21,323 bases of DNA from Candidatus Woesearchaeota archaeon (GTDB lineage Archaea; Nanobdellota; Nanobdellia; Woesearchaeales; UBA10200), in assembly GCA_018302185.1 (NCBI GenBank), contig JAGVZX010000019.1, forward strand, positions 1-21,323. The letters are read 5' to 3'. The notes beneath the pieces are model-generated. The model was not told where the DNA came from. It worked only from the letters and a program-made list of their open reading frames with translations, and searched no databases. Below are positions 1 through 7,157 of the stretch, in pieces. Each line of letters opens with the position of its first letter. Within the stretch, counting starts at the first letter, position 1. A program made the translations under genes and the position numbers.

Positions 1-94
1 TGCAGATGCAGAAAGGCTTGCAGATAAGGCATCCTCAAACCTAAATAAAGCATCAGAGCTAGTGTTAGAAAAGTTTGAAGAATATATTGAGTGA
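1..94 (+). CDS. atpH: A-type ATP synthase subunit H, C-terminal end (partial)
   Basis: The frame beginning at base 2 is open from the window edge to TGA at 92-94 and encodes 30 residues rich in Ala, Lys and Glu (ending EKFEEYIE). This is the kind of helical C-terminus found in the small coiled-coil subunit H (AhaH) of the peripheral stalk. The call rests mainly on position: in archaeal ATP synthase operons H directly precedes I, and subunit I follows here. H pairs with E to form the stator stalk linking the catalytic head to the membrane subunit I. The start lies outside the window. The fragment is too short for independent family assignment. Confidence 0.6.
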   Translation, partial: ADAERLADKASSNLNKASELVLEKFEEYIE

Positions 95-181
95 TAATCC
101 AACATAATTGACTTTACATTTAATTTACCCTATTTAGTTTAAATCGATCTTATAATAATATTTGCAGTTTTCGTGACTAAA

Positions 182-868
182 ATGTTTGCACCAAAAAAGA
201 TGGAAAAGTTGCTGATCTTAGGAGAGAAATCTCTTTTGCCTGCTACAATAAACATTCTGCACAAACAAAAAGTTCTTCATATAATAGAACATAAAAAAAA
301 TCAAGATGCTGACATTGGCCAGCCATTGGAAAATGCATCAAAAACATCTGAACTTCTGTTGAAAATTAGGTCATTGTTTTCTTACCTCAGTATAAATCAT
401 CAGCTGATCCAGGAACAAATGCTGCTTAAAGAGCACAAAAATACAAAAAAAAGCAATAAAAAATCACAGCAACAGCATCAAAAGCCATCTCTAAAACAGC
501 TGGAAAAAGACTTAACAGCCATCTCCTCTTCAGTAAATGCATTGCTTGAATCACAAAAGCAGCTTGATGCAAAAATAAAATCTGCAGATGAGCAGCTAAA
601 GCAATTGACGATCCTAAAAGCTCTCAAGCTTGAGTTTGACATCCTTTCAAGCTATGATTCAATTGCTTATTTTATCGGCTTCGTCCAACCTCTTGATCTT
701 CTAACCTCTTCTTTGCATTCACAAAAAATTAATCATGAATTAAGGCATTCAGAAGTTTCAGGTAAGCAAGCGATTGCATTATTCGTTGAGAAATCATCCA
801 TACAAAAAGCCCAGGAGCTTCTTGCAAAAGTTCACTTTACTGCATTAGATCTATCAAAATTTAAATAA
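182..868 (+). CDS. atpI: A-type ATP synthase subunit I, N-terminal half (frameshifted)
   Basis: This encodes the cytoplasmic N-terminal part of subunit I, the membrane stator that anchors the peripheral stalks and forms the ion half-channels. It begins MFAPKKMEKLLILG, the typical subunit I opening, and then has a long Lys/Gln/Glu-rich coiled coil at about residues 80-155. ATG 182 is preferred over GTG 173 because GTGA at 173-176 then serves as a GGTGAT-type ribosome binding site. The frame stops at 866-868, well short of the usual length of about 620-700 residues. The remainder continues in the +1 frame, whose open stretch starts at 849, so the reading shift lies between 849 and 868 in an A/T-rich run. 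Sequencing error, true mutation and programmed shifting are all possible. Confidence 0.85.
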   Translation: MFAPKKMEKLLILGEKSLLPATINILHKQKVLHIIEHKKNQDADIGQPLENASKTSELLLKIRSLFSYLSINHQLIQEQMLLKEHKNTKKSNKKSQQQHQKPSLKQLEKDLTAISSSVNALLESQKQLDAKIKSADEQLKQLTILKALKLEFDILSSYDSIAYFIGFVQPLDLLTSSLHSQKINHELRHSEVSGKQAIALFVEKSSIQKAQELLAKVHFTALDLSKFK

Positions 869-2033
869 GCTCACATCATCCAAATCTTCTTTTGAAAGAT
901 TAAAACGCCAATGGCAGAATTATCTTGTAGAAAACGAATCATATCTTTCCGCAGAGATCTCAAAGGCAGAGGCTCCATTAAAATTTGGCGCAACAGATGA
1001 CACTTTTTTGGCAACAGGTTATGTTCCAAGAGACAGGGTAGCGCAACTGACAGAGCTTCTTCAGAAAAAGACAGATAACAAGCTCTTCATCCAGGAGCAG
1101 CATATCCATCATGATGAGCATATTCCTGTCCAGCTGCAGAACAAAAAGACAATAAGGCCGTTCCAGTTCTTCCTTGACTTATACTCACTGCCAAACTATC
1201 ATGAGGTAGACCCAAGTTTCTTCCTGTTCTTAGGGTTTCCATTCTTGTTTGGATTCATGCTAGGAGACTTTGGTTATGGCTTAGTCACATTAAGCTTATT
1301 TTACTTCCTGAAATTAAAAATGCAGGGAAAGATTGCACAGCAGCTGTTCAAGATACTTATTATCGCATCTCTCTGGTCATTGGCATTTGGCCTGTTTTTC
1401 GGAGAATTTTTCGGTTATGAAGAGATTGCAGGATTCCATATTTCTCATGTCATTGGCAGAGAGCATGATAAGATGTTATTATTGGGCGCAGCAGTTATAG
1501 TTGGTATAGTTCATGTCAATCTTGGTCTGCTTATTGGTTTTTACAACGAGCTTCAGCATCATGGATTATGGCATGCTTTTTGCGCAAAGATCTCATGGAT
1601 ATTATTACAGCTAGGATGCCTATTATTATATCTTTCATACGGCATGTATCTTATTCCGCCAATATTTGGTTTTGTTTTGCTTGGCATCTCAGTTATTTTA
1701 TTATATTTGGGCGAAGGCATCCGTGGTCTTGTTGAGCTACCAAGCATTTTCGGCAACATACTGAGTTATGCAAGATTGATGGCTCTTGGCCTTGCATCAG
1801 TTGGCTTAGCAGTTGTTGTAAATGATATGGCTGCAGAGTTTTTCCATGAGCCTAGCATCTTAAATATAATCGTTGGAATTTTTATCTTAGTCATTGGCCA
1901 TGTCATAAACATTGCGCTTGGCATACTTGGTCCATTTTTGCATTCCTTAAGGTTGCAGTATGTTGAATTTTTCACAAAGTTTTACTCAGGTGGTGGAATT
2001 GCATACAAGCCATTTGGGGCAGAGAAAGAGTGA
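864..2033 (+). CDS. atpI: A-type ATP synthase subunit I, C-terminal membrane half (frameshifted)
   Basis: This is the continuation of subunit I in the +1 frame, open from 849 to TGA 2031-2033. The N-terminal 50 or so residues (LTSSKSSFERLKRQW through FLATGYVPRDR) complete the cytoplasmic domain. The rest is the multi-span membrane domain with typical blocks: DPSFFLFLGFPFLFGFMLGD, FGYGLV, GEFFGYE, ELPSIFGNILSYARLMALGLAS and a GILGPFLHSLRLQYVEFF C-terminus. The conserved Arg in SYARLMALG is the expected half-channel residue facing the c-ring. No ATG or GTG lies in this frame between 849 and 1008; the first possible start is TTG 1008, inside the conserved domain. A separate gene is therefore unlikely, and this is the second part of one interrupted gene. 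Together the halves give about 619 residues, normal for the family. Confidence 0.88.
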   Translation, partial: NKLTSSKSSFERLKRQWQNYLVENESYLSAEISKAEAPLKFGATDDTFLATGYVPRDRVAQLTELLQKKTDNKLFIQEQHIHHDEHIPVQLQNKKTIRPFQFFLDLYSLPNYHEVDPSFFLFLGFPFLFGFMLGDFGYGLVTLSLFYFLKLKMQGKIAQQLFKILIIASLWSLAFGLFFGEFFGYEEIAGFHISHVIGREHDKMLLLGAAVIVGIVHVNLGLLIGFYNELQHHGLWHAFCAKISWILLQLGCLLLYLSYGMYLIPPIFGFVLLGISVILLYLGEGIRGLVELPSIFGNILSYARLMALGLASVGLAVVVNDMAAEFFHEPSILNIIVGIFILVIGHVINIALGILGPFLHSLRLQYVEFFTKFYSGGGIAYKPFGAEKE

Positions 2034-2116
2034 ATGACTAATATTTCAGAAGGGAGTAAGAGGTGTTTAGGTAACAAATTAATGATAGAAAAAGAGGATA
2101 AAAAAGAGGTTTCATG

Positions 2117-2135
2117 TTCATATATAATATATGAA
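2117..2135. repeat. Perfect A/T palindrome upstream of atpK
   Basis: TTCATATA, a TAA spacer and TATATGAA form a perfect 8-bp inverted repeat. It lies just before a TATA-like sequence and could be an operator, a weak hairpin at the end of the atpI transcript, or chance in A/T-rich DNA. Confidence 0.4.
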
Positions 2136-2137
2136 AA

Positions 2138-2146
2138 ATATAAATA
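2138..2146 (+). promoter_or_regulatory. Candidate TATA box for an internal atpK promoter
   Basis: ATATAAATA resembles the archaeal TATA consensus TTTAWATA. Its centre lies about 25 nt before the GGAGG at 2167, so transcription would start close to the 5' edge of the structured leader. A separate promoter would make sense because the c-ring subunit K is needed in many more copies than the other subunits. The assignment is sequence inference only; A/T-rich DNA yields many such matches. Confidence 0.35.
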
Positions 2147-2166
2147 ACATAAATTAAAAAACAAAC

Positions 2167-2260
2167 GGAGGGTTCGCAAAGTAACTTAATAACGTATTGT
2201 AATATCGAGCGAAGCGAGATGTTACGATGGTTTGGTTAAGCTTTTGCGGAGCAAAAGGTT
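2167..2260 (+). ncRNA. Structured 5' leader element, copy 1 (atpK)
   Basis: One of three related elements in the window. It opens with GGAGG at 2167-2171 and TTCGCAA. Stem P0 pairs CTTAAT (2185-2190) with GTTAAG (2235-2240). It encloses hairpin P1, in which 2196-2206 pairs with 2218-2228 around the 11-nt loop GAGCGAAGCGA. Hairpin P2 follows at once: CTTTTGC (2241-2247), GGA loop, GCAAAAG (2251-2257). Only GTT separates P2 from the atpK ATG at 2261. Compared with the other two copies, P1 and P2 change in a pair-preserving way. Function is inferred: a cis-acting RNA leader is favoured over a mobile repeat. Confidence 0.6.
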
Positions 2261-2491
2261 ATGGCATTAGAAAATGGATTGATAGCATTGGCAGCTGGTT
2301 TATCTATCAGCGTAACAGCTATAGCAGCAGCAATTGCAGAAAAGGCAATAGGAACAGCAGCAATAGGTGCGATGGCAGAAAAGGAAGAGTTGTTTGGTAA
2401 GGGTTTAATCCTGACAGTTATCCCAGAGACTCTAGTTATCTTTGGCCTAGTAGTTGCTATATTGATAATTGGTATGGCAGGAAGTGCATAA
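2261..2491 (+). CDS. atpK: A-type ATP synthase subunit K (c-ring proteolipid)
   Basis: The 76-residue product has two transmembrane helices and forms the rotor ring that carries ions through the membrane. Helix 1 (about residues 5-40) has the small-residue-rich pattern ending IAEKAIGTAAIGAMAEK. The loop EELFGKG leads to helix 2, GLILTVIPETLVIFGLVVAILI. The Glu of the PET motif is the ion-binding carboxylate. No Gln is evident in helix 1 to support a sodium site, so the coupling ion is not assigned. This is a standard one-hairpin form, not a duplicated one. The gene is 227 bp from atpI and has its own structured leader, unlike the tighter spacing elsewhere in the operon. The start codon is 3 nt after hairpin P2, and the local ribosome binding site is weak (AGG). 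Confidence 0.93.
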   Translation: MALENGLIALAAGLSISVTAIAAAIAEKAIGTAAIGAMAEKEELFGKGLILTVIPETLVIFGLVVAILIIGMAGSA

Positions 2492-2574
2492 GTAGATAGT
2501 TAGTAGATAGCATTTATTTGCTATTTATTACTCTATTTATTTTGATGTATTTTAAAAATAAACAAGTGATAAAC

Positions 2575-3114
2575 ATGGGACTAAACGAAGTAAAAAACTC
2601 TATATTGGAATCTGCTGCTCAGAAAGCTAAGGCTATAATTGAGCAGGCAGGAAAAGAATCTGCTACAATAGATCATGAGGCAAAACAGCAGCTTAAAGAC
2701 CTTGAGCAGAAGTATGCTCATGAGTTAAGCGATGCAGCAAAAAATCTTGAAAAGATAAAGCTAGCAGCTGTCCACAGCGAAGCAAATCATATCGTGCTAA
2801 AGAAGAAAAAAGAACTGATTGACAAGGCATTTGAAATGGCTTTAAAAGAAGCTCTTGCACAGTCGCAGAAAAACTCATCTTCAAAGAAACTGCTTGAGAA
2901 AGCAAAGAAAGAGCTTGAAGTGAAATATGTTTACTGCAGCAAGAATGATATCAAGAGCATCAATGGCTTTAACTGCACAGCTGCTGACATAAGCGCAGGA
3001 ATAATTGCAGAAAATGCAGACAAGACTATCCGCCTAGACTACAGCTTTGAGACAGTATTTGACACTTTAAAGGGCAGAGTATTGCAGGATGTTGCTAAGA
3101 AGCTGTTCAAGTAA
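2575..3114 (+). CDS. atpE: A-type ATP synthase subunit E (peripheral stalk)
   Basis: This 179-residue protein is the peripheral-stalk subunit that pairs with H. The N-terminal ~100 residues form a long charged coiled coil (NEVKNSILESAAQKAKAIIEQAGKES and onwards). A compact C-terminal domain follows (about 105-179), including AGIIAENADKTIRLDYSFETVFDTL, the typical ending that contacts the catalytic head. ATG 2575 is chosen because GTGAT lies at 2565-2569. An in-frame extension back to 2518 would add a hydrophobic segment foreign to the family. The gene is 83 bp downstream of atpK. Confidence 0.93.
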   Translation: MGLNEVKNSILESAAQKAKAIIEQAGKESATIDHEAKQQLKDLEQKYAHELSDAAKNLEKIKLAAVHSEANHIVLKKKKELIDKAFEMALKEALAQSQKNSSSKKLLEKAKKELEVKYVYCSKNDIKSINGFNCTAADISAGIIAENADKTIRLDYSFETVFDTLKGRVLQDVAKKLFK

Positions 3115-3203
3115 TAAATAACTAATAAGATTATAATATAGAGTTAAAAAATTGCAGCCAGATAAGACTTAACTAAAATTCAGTTTTAATACTGAGGGCA
3201 AAA

Positions 3204-4328
3204 ATGCAGGAAACTATCCAATTAGAACGTCCATCGTTAAAGAGCGATGAGATTGTAACTCAGAATAACAGTAAGATTCAGTTAGGTGAATATCCGTATA
3301 CATATGTCCGTGTTGCAGTCATGCGCACTTTACTGATAAAGCCTCAGGAATATGAGCGCCTGCTTAAGATGTCTGTCCCTGAAATAATCCGCTTTTTAGA
3401 AGAGACAGAATACAAGAAAGAGATAGACAGCTTAGCATTGAACTATTCAGGCACAGAGCTCATTGACCAGGCATTAAATAGGAATATTGTCAAGACATTC
3501 CAGAAACTTAGGCGCATCTCAGGAGATTCTCTTCAGCAATTGATAGATATTTATCTTGTAAGAAAAGACATGCATAATCTTAAGACAATCTTGCGCGGCA
3601 GATTCACAAGCTCTTCGCAAAAAGAGATCGAATCATTGCTTGTTCCTGCAGGAATGCTGGATGCAGAAGCATTATCCACTCTAGTCAAGTTGGACTCTGC
3701 GGAAAACATACTTAAGAACAAATCAGTCTCCAATTTATTATCATTTGATTATCTCAAACCTCATCTGGAAGAGTTTTCCAAATCAAAGAACATAGCAAAA
3801 CTTGAAAGTGCTTTGGATAAGTTTTATTTCAGCTCCCTTATCTCTTTTGTCACTCGTCTTTCAAGCCAAGGTATCTTGTTCAAGGAATTCATAACGACAG
3901 AGATTGAGATATTGAACATCATGACCCTATTGCGCTTGAAGAGAGAAGGTGTCTCAAAAGCAGAACTCTCTAAATATCTTATCTCAAGCCAGGATCCTCG
4001 TCAGCAAAGAAAGATCCATGACCTATTGAATTCACCTAGTGTAGATGCAGTCATCGAAAAATTAAAAAAATTAGGTTACTCGCTGACGATTAAAGCTGGA
4101 ATAGACGACTACAAAAAGACTGGTTCATTGACAACAATAGAGATGGATTTCAAGCGTTATCTCCTCAAAAAAACTTTATTGTTCGAGCACAAGAATCCGC
4201 TTTCAGTCGACACTATCTTATCATTCATGTTTGCAAAAGACATGGAAATTAGAAATTTGCAGATTTTGATAAAATGCAAGCAGTTTAACATGCCTGAAAA
4301 TTTCATAAGAGAGCAGTTAGTGGTATAA
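3204..4328 (+). CDS. atpC: A-type ATP synthase subunit C (central stalk socket)
   Basis: The 374-residue protein is the V-type ATPase subunit C/d homologue, the funnel that couples the D/F central shaft to the K ring. It shows the family's helical repeats and opening block (EYPYTYVRVAVMRTLLIKPQEYERLLKMSVPEIIRFLEET). A second conserved block reads YLVRKDMHNLKTILRGR, and the C-terminal DTILSFMFAKDMEIRNLQILIKCKQFNMPENFIREQLVV is characteristic. About 25 residues precede the conserved core, slightly more than usual. ATG 3204 is supported by GAGGG five bases upstream. Confidence 0.93.
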   Translation: MQETIQLERPSLKSDEIVTQNNSKIQLGEYPYTYVRVAVMRTLLIKPQEYERLLKMSVPEIIRFLEETEYKKEIDSLALNYSGTELIDQALNRNIVKTFQKLRRISGDSLQQLIDIYLVRKDMHNLKTILRGRFTSSSQKEIESLLVPAGMLDAEALSTLVKLDSAENILKNKSVSNLLSFDYLKPHLEEFSKSKNIAKLESALDKFYFSSLISFVTRLSSQGILFKEFITTEIEILNIMTLLRLKREGVSKAELSKYLISSQDPRQQRKIHDLLNSPSVDAVIEKLKKLGYSLTIKAGIDDYKKTGSLTTIEMDFKRYLLKKTLLFEHKNPLSVDTILSFMFAKDMEIRNLQILIKCKQFNMPENFIREQLVV

Positions 4329-4375
4329 ATTTGAGTGAATGATTATACTTTATGATGAATAATCGGTAATACAAG

Positions 4376-4714
4376 ATGCAACAATTAGCAGCAATCGGCA
4401 CAAATGAATTTATCTTAGGATTTCAGTTAGCTGGCATTAGGCACACCTTTGAGGTAGATGCATCATTGAACAAGAAAACAGACACTAGTGCAAAAGGCAT
4501 CAAGCATCTTGTCGCATCATCTGCTGACAACATTGGCATAGTCATCATCGATGAGAATCTCCTTGACTCGATGTCATTTTTTGACAGAAGTGATATCGAA
4601 AACAGCATCTCTCCTGTATTCATCCCATTATCTACAATGGCAGCGCAGGAAAACTTGAGAAAGCTGATAAAGAAGTCCATAGGTGTAGATGTCTGGAAAC
4701 AGGACGAGAAATGA
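4376..4714 (+). CDS. atpF: A-type ATP synthase subunit F (central stalk)
   Basis: A 112-residue protein matching subunit F in length and pattern. It opens AAIGTNEFILGFQLAGIRHTFEV, where the GFQLAGI stretch is the family's signature loop. A Rossmann-like core (IGIVIIDENLLD) follows, and then the C-terminal helix (AAQENLRKLIKKSIGVDVW) that wraps against subunit D. F and D form the rotating shaft. The gene begins 47 bp after atpC; GGTAAT lies upstream of ATG 4376. A 152-bp strongly A-rich spacer without visible genes separates it from atpA. Confidence 0.93.
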   Translation: MQQLAAIGTNEFILGFQLAGIRHTFEVDASLNKKTDTSAKGIKHLVASSADNIGIVIIDENLLDSMSFFDRSDIENSISPVFIPLSTMAAQENLRKLIKKSIGVDVWKQDEK

Positions 4715-4866
4715 TACTCAAAATCAAATAAAAATTAAAAAAACAAAAATAGATCAAACGAAATAAAAAATTAATAACTAAAAATCATAATCAGAAATAA
4801 AGAAACAATAAATTAATTAGTGAAAATAAAAAATAATCAAAAAACAAACAAGAACGCGGTGATAAA

Positions 4867-6621
4867 ATGAAAGACATAAACAAGGTAGGAAAATTATTTA
4901 GGATAGCAGGCCCAGTTGTAGTGGCAACAGGCATAGATGCAGAGATGTATGACTTAGTCAGAATAGGCAAGGAAAAATTGATGGGCGAAGTCATCGAGAT
5001 ACAGAATGATAAGACAGTTATCCAGGTTTACGAGGATACTTCAGGTATCAAGCCAGGCGAGCCAGTCTATAACACAGGCAAATCATTGAGTGTAGAGCTT
5101 GGTCCAGGATTATTGACAAGCATTTACGACGGTATCCAGAGACCATTGCCAGTCTTAAAAGACCAGATGGGAGATTTTATCTTAAGGGGAGTAGATGCTC
5201 CAGGCTTAGACCAAAAAAAGGTTTGGCAATTTAAAGCAACTGCTAAGAAAGGCGAAAAAGTCAAGACTGGTGAATTTCTTGGCGAAGTAGAAGAGACGCC
5301 TGGCAATATGCATAAGATAATGGTTCCTTTAGGCGTATCTGGAAAGCTTACAGAGCTTAACTCAGGCAAATTTACTGTCAATGATGTTATCGGTTATGTT
5401 GAAGACGCAAATAAGCAAAAGCACGAATTAAAGCTAAAGCAATACTGGCCAGTTAGAGTTCCAAGACCAAGCGCAAAAAAACTTTCTCCAAACATGCCAT
5501 TGATTACTGGACAGCGTGTATTTGACTCTTTATTTACTTTAGCTAAAGGCGGAGTTGCAGCTATTCCTGGGCCATTTGGCGCAGGAAAGACAGTTTCACA
5601 GCAGCAGCTTGCAAAATGGTGTGACGCAGAGATAATTGTTTACATCGGATGCGGGGAACGCGGCAATGAGATGACTGAAGTTCTTACCGAATTTCCTCAT
5701 TTAACAGATCCAAAAACAGGCAAGCCTTTAATGAACAGGACTGTATTGATCGCAAACACAAGTAACATGCCAGTTGCAGCAAGAGAAGCATCAGTCTATA
5801 CTGGAATTACAATTGCAGAATATTACAGAGACATGGGCTATGATGTTGCATTGATGGCAGACTCAACTTCAAGATGGGCAGAAGCTATGAGAGAGATCTC
5901 ATCAAGATTAGAGGAGATGCCAGGTGAAGAAGGTTATCCTGCATATCTTTCAACAAAGCTTGCTCAGTTTTACGAAAGAGCAGGAAGAGTCCAGCCTCTT
6001 GGAACAAAAAAAGAAGGCTCTGTAACTGTAATTGGCGCAGTCTCTCCTCCTGGAGGAGATTTTTCTGAGCCAGTCACACAAAATACACTTAGAGTTACAA
6101 AAACATTTTGGGCATTGGATGCAAAGCTTGCACAAAGAAGACATTTTCCGTCGATTAACTGGCTTACAAGCTACAGTCTTTATCTTGACACATTAGAGCC
6201 TTGGTTTGCAGATAATGTAAATCCTGACTGGAGACAGTTAACAGGAGATTGCATGAAAATATTGCAGCAGGAAGAAAAGCTTCTTGAGATAGTTCAGCTT
6301 GTTGGCTCAGATGCGCTGCCAGAAAAAGAGCAGCTCACTCTTGATGCAGCGAGATTGATCAGAGAATTTTTGCTGCAGCAAAATGCATACCATGAAATTG
6401 ACACATTCAGCAGCCTGCAAAAAACTAGATTGATCATGAAGACAATTTTGCAGTATTATGCACAGGCACAATCTGCTTTGGAGCACGGTGTTCGTGTCCA
6501 AAAGATCCTTGACATAAAGTCAAAAGTAGAGATAGGCAATGCAAAGTTCAACAAGGACTTTGAAGGCATACTGAACGGCGCACAGAAGAAGATCGAGGCA
6601 GAGATAAGGGAATTGAGCTAA
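4867..6621 (+). CDS. atpA: A-type ATP synthase catalytic subunit A
   Basis: The 584-residue catalytic subunit hydrolyses or makes ATP at the A/B interfaces of the hexameric head. The N-terminal beta-barrel (about 1-75) is followed by the insert domain specific to A/V-type subunits (about 110-190). The P-loop GPFGAGKT is at residues 235-242. Then come ECGxRG-like [12 protein letters not shown], Walker B ([16 protein letters not shown], from about residue 325) and [13 protein letters not shown]. Length and motifs are complete; no intein interrupts the P-loop, where inteins occur in some archaea. The start is clear: GGTGAT lies four bases before ATG 4867. The gene is followed by an unrelated membrane protein gene rather than directly by atpB. 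Confidence 0.98.
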   Translation: MKDINKVGKLFRIAGPVVVATGIDAEMYDLVRIGKEKLMGEVIEIQNDKTVIQVYEDTSGIKPGEPVYNTGKSLSVELGPGLLTSIYDGIQRPLPVLKDQMGDFILRGVDAPGLDQKKVWQFKATAKKGEKVKTGEFLGEVEETPGNMHKIMVPLGVSGKLTELNSGKFTVNDVIGYVEDANKQKHELKLKQYWPVRVPRPSAKKLSPNMPLITGQRVFDSLFTLAKGGVAAIPGPFGAGKTVSQQQLAKWCDAEIIVYIGCGERGNEMTEVLTEFPHLTDPKTGKPLMNRTVLIANTSNMPVAAREASVYTGITIAEYYRDMGYDVALMADSTSRWAEAMREISSRLEEMPGEEGYPAYLSTKLAQFYERAGRVQPLGTKKEGSVTVIGAVSPPGGDFSEPVTQNTLRVTKTFWALDAKLAQRRHFPSINWLTSYSLYLDTLEPWFADNVNPDWRQLTGDCMKILQQEEKLLEIVQLVGSDALPEKEQLTLDAARLIREFLLQQNAYHEIDTFSSLQKTRLIMKTILQYYAQAQSALEHGVRVQKILDIKSKVEIGNAKFNKDFEGILNGAQKKIEAEIRELS

Positions 6622-6658
6622 ATAAGGAATCAATTATTAAAATAAACGGAGACTTAAT

Positions 6659-7129
6659 ATGATTAAGAAATTAATAGAAGAGAGTAAAATTTTAGTATAT
6701 TTTGCAATTATAGGCTCATTAATTGCCTCTCTATTATTATTCTTAGTTACAACATTTAAGTTAGTTAAAGAAATATTTAGTTTGCTTATTTATAGCAGCA
6801 GCGATCTAACTGCATTTTCTGTATCGATAATCTCTGCTTTAGATTCATATCTTTTGGCAGTTATTGTATACATTTTCTCATTGTCTTTATATGGGTTATT
6901 TATTGGGGGATTAAAAGTTCCGACATGGTTAGAAGTTCATAATTTAGACGATCTAAAAAAGAAATTATCAAGCGTTATTGCTTTAATACTTGCAGTTTTA
7001 TTTTTGAAGCATGTAGTAGCTTGGGAGAACGGAAAAGAAACATTATACTTTGCAATATCAATCTCGCTTATGATGGCAGCATTAATTGCATATATAATAG
7101 TTAAGGATAATATTAACTCAAAACATTGA
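6659..7129 (+). CDS. YqhA/UPF0114-family membrane protein inside the ATP synthase operon
   Basis: A 156-residue protein with four predicted membrane helices (about 11-33, 62-84, 103-121 and 127-147). Its pattern matches the YqhA (UPF0114) family: a DSYLLAVIVYIFSLSLYGLFI helix, then WLEVHNLDDLKKKLSSVIALILAVLFLKHVV. This family is widespread but has no settled biochemical function. GGAGA sits seven bases before ATG 6659. It is co-directional with atpA (37-bp gap) and atpB (28-bp gap), so it is almost certainly cotranscribed with the ATP synthase. Placement between the A and B subunit genes is unusual. It may be a chance insertion or may act with the membrane complex; the sequence does not decide. 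Confidence 0.8.
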   Translation: MIKKLIEESKILVYFAIIGSLIASLLLFLVTTFKLVKEIFSLLIYSSSDLTAFSVSIISALDSYLLAVIVYIFSLSLYGLFIGGLKVPTWLEVHNLDDLKKKLSSVIALILAVLFLKHVVAWENGKETLYFAISISLMMAALIAYIIVKDNINSKH

Positions 7130-7157
7130 ATAAAAACTAAAACAACGGTGGTATACA

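Noticed and set aside
2227..2400. Upstream out-of-frame ORF starting at the ATG in the P1/P2 linker (MVWLSF...), overlapping the atpK start; a similar one precedes rpl30e.
   Set aside because: In the rpoB1 copy the same ATG is followed after one codon by a stop, and the two longer versions diverge after a few residues, so similarity is explained by the conserved RNA element.
2518..2577. N-terminal extension of subunit E giving a hydrophobic leader.
   Set aside because: GTGAT at 2565-2569 marks ATG 2575, and family members begin at the NEVKNSI-like segment; the extension is untranslated A/T-rich spacer.
4715..4866. A-rich 152-bp spacer before atpA as a possible regulatory RNA.
   Set aside because: It is low-complexity A/T-rich sequence without inverted repeats and without similarity to the leader elements; only the ribosome binding site at its end is supportable.
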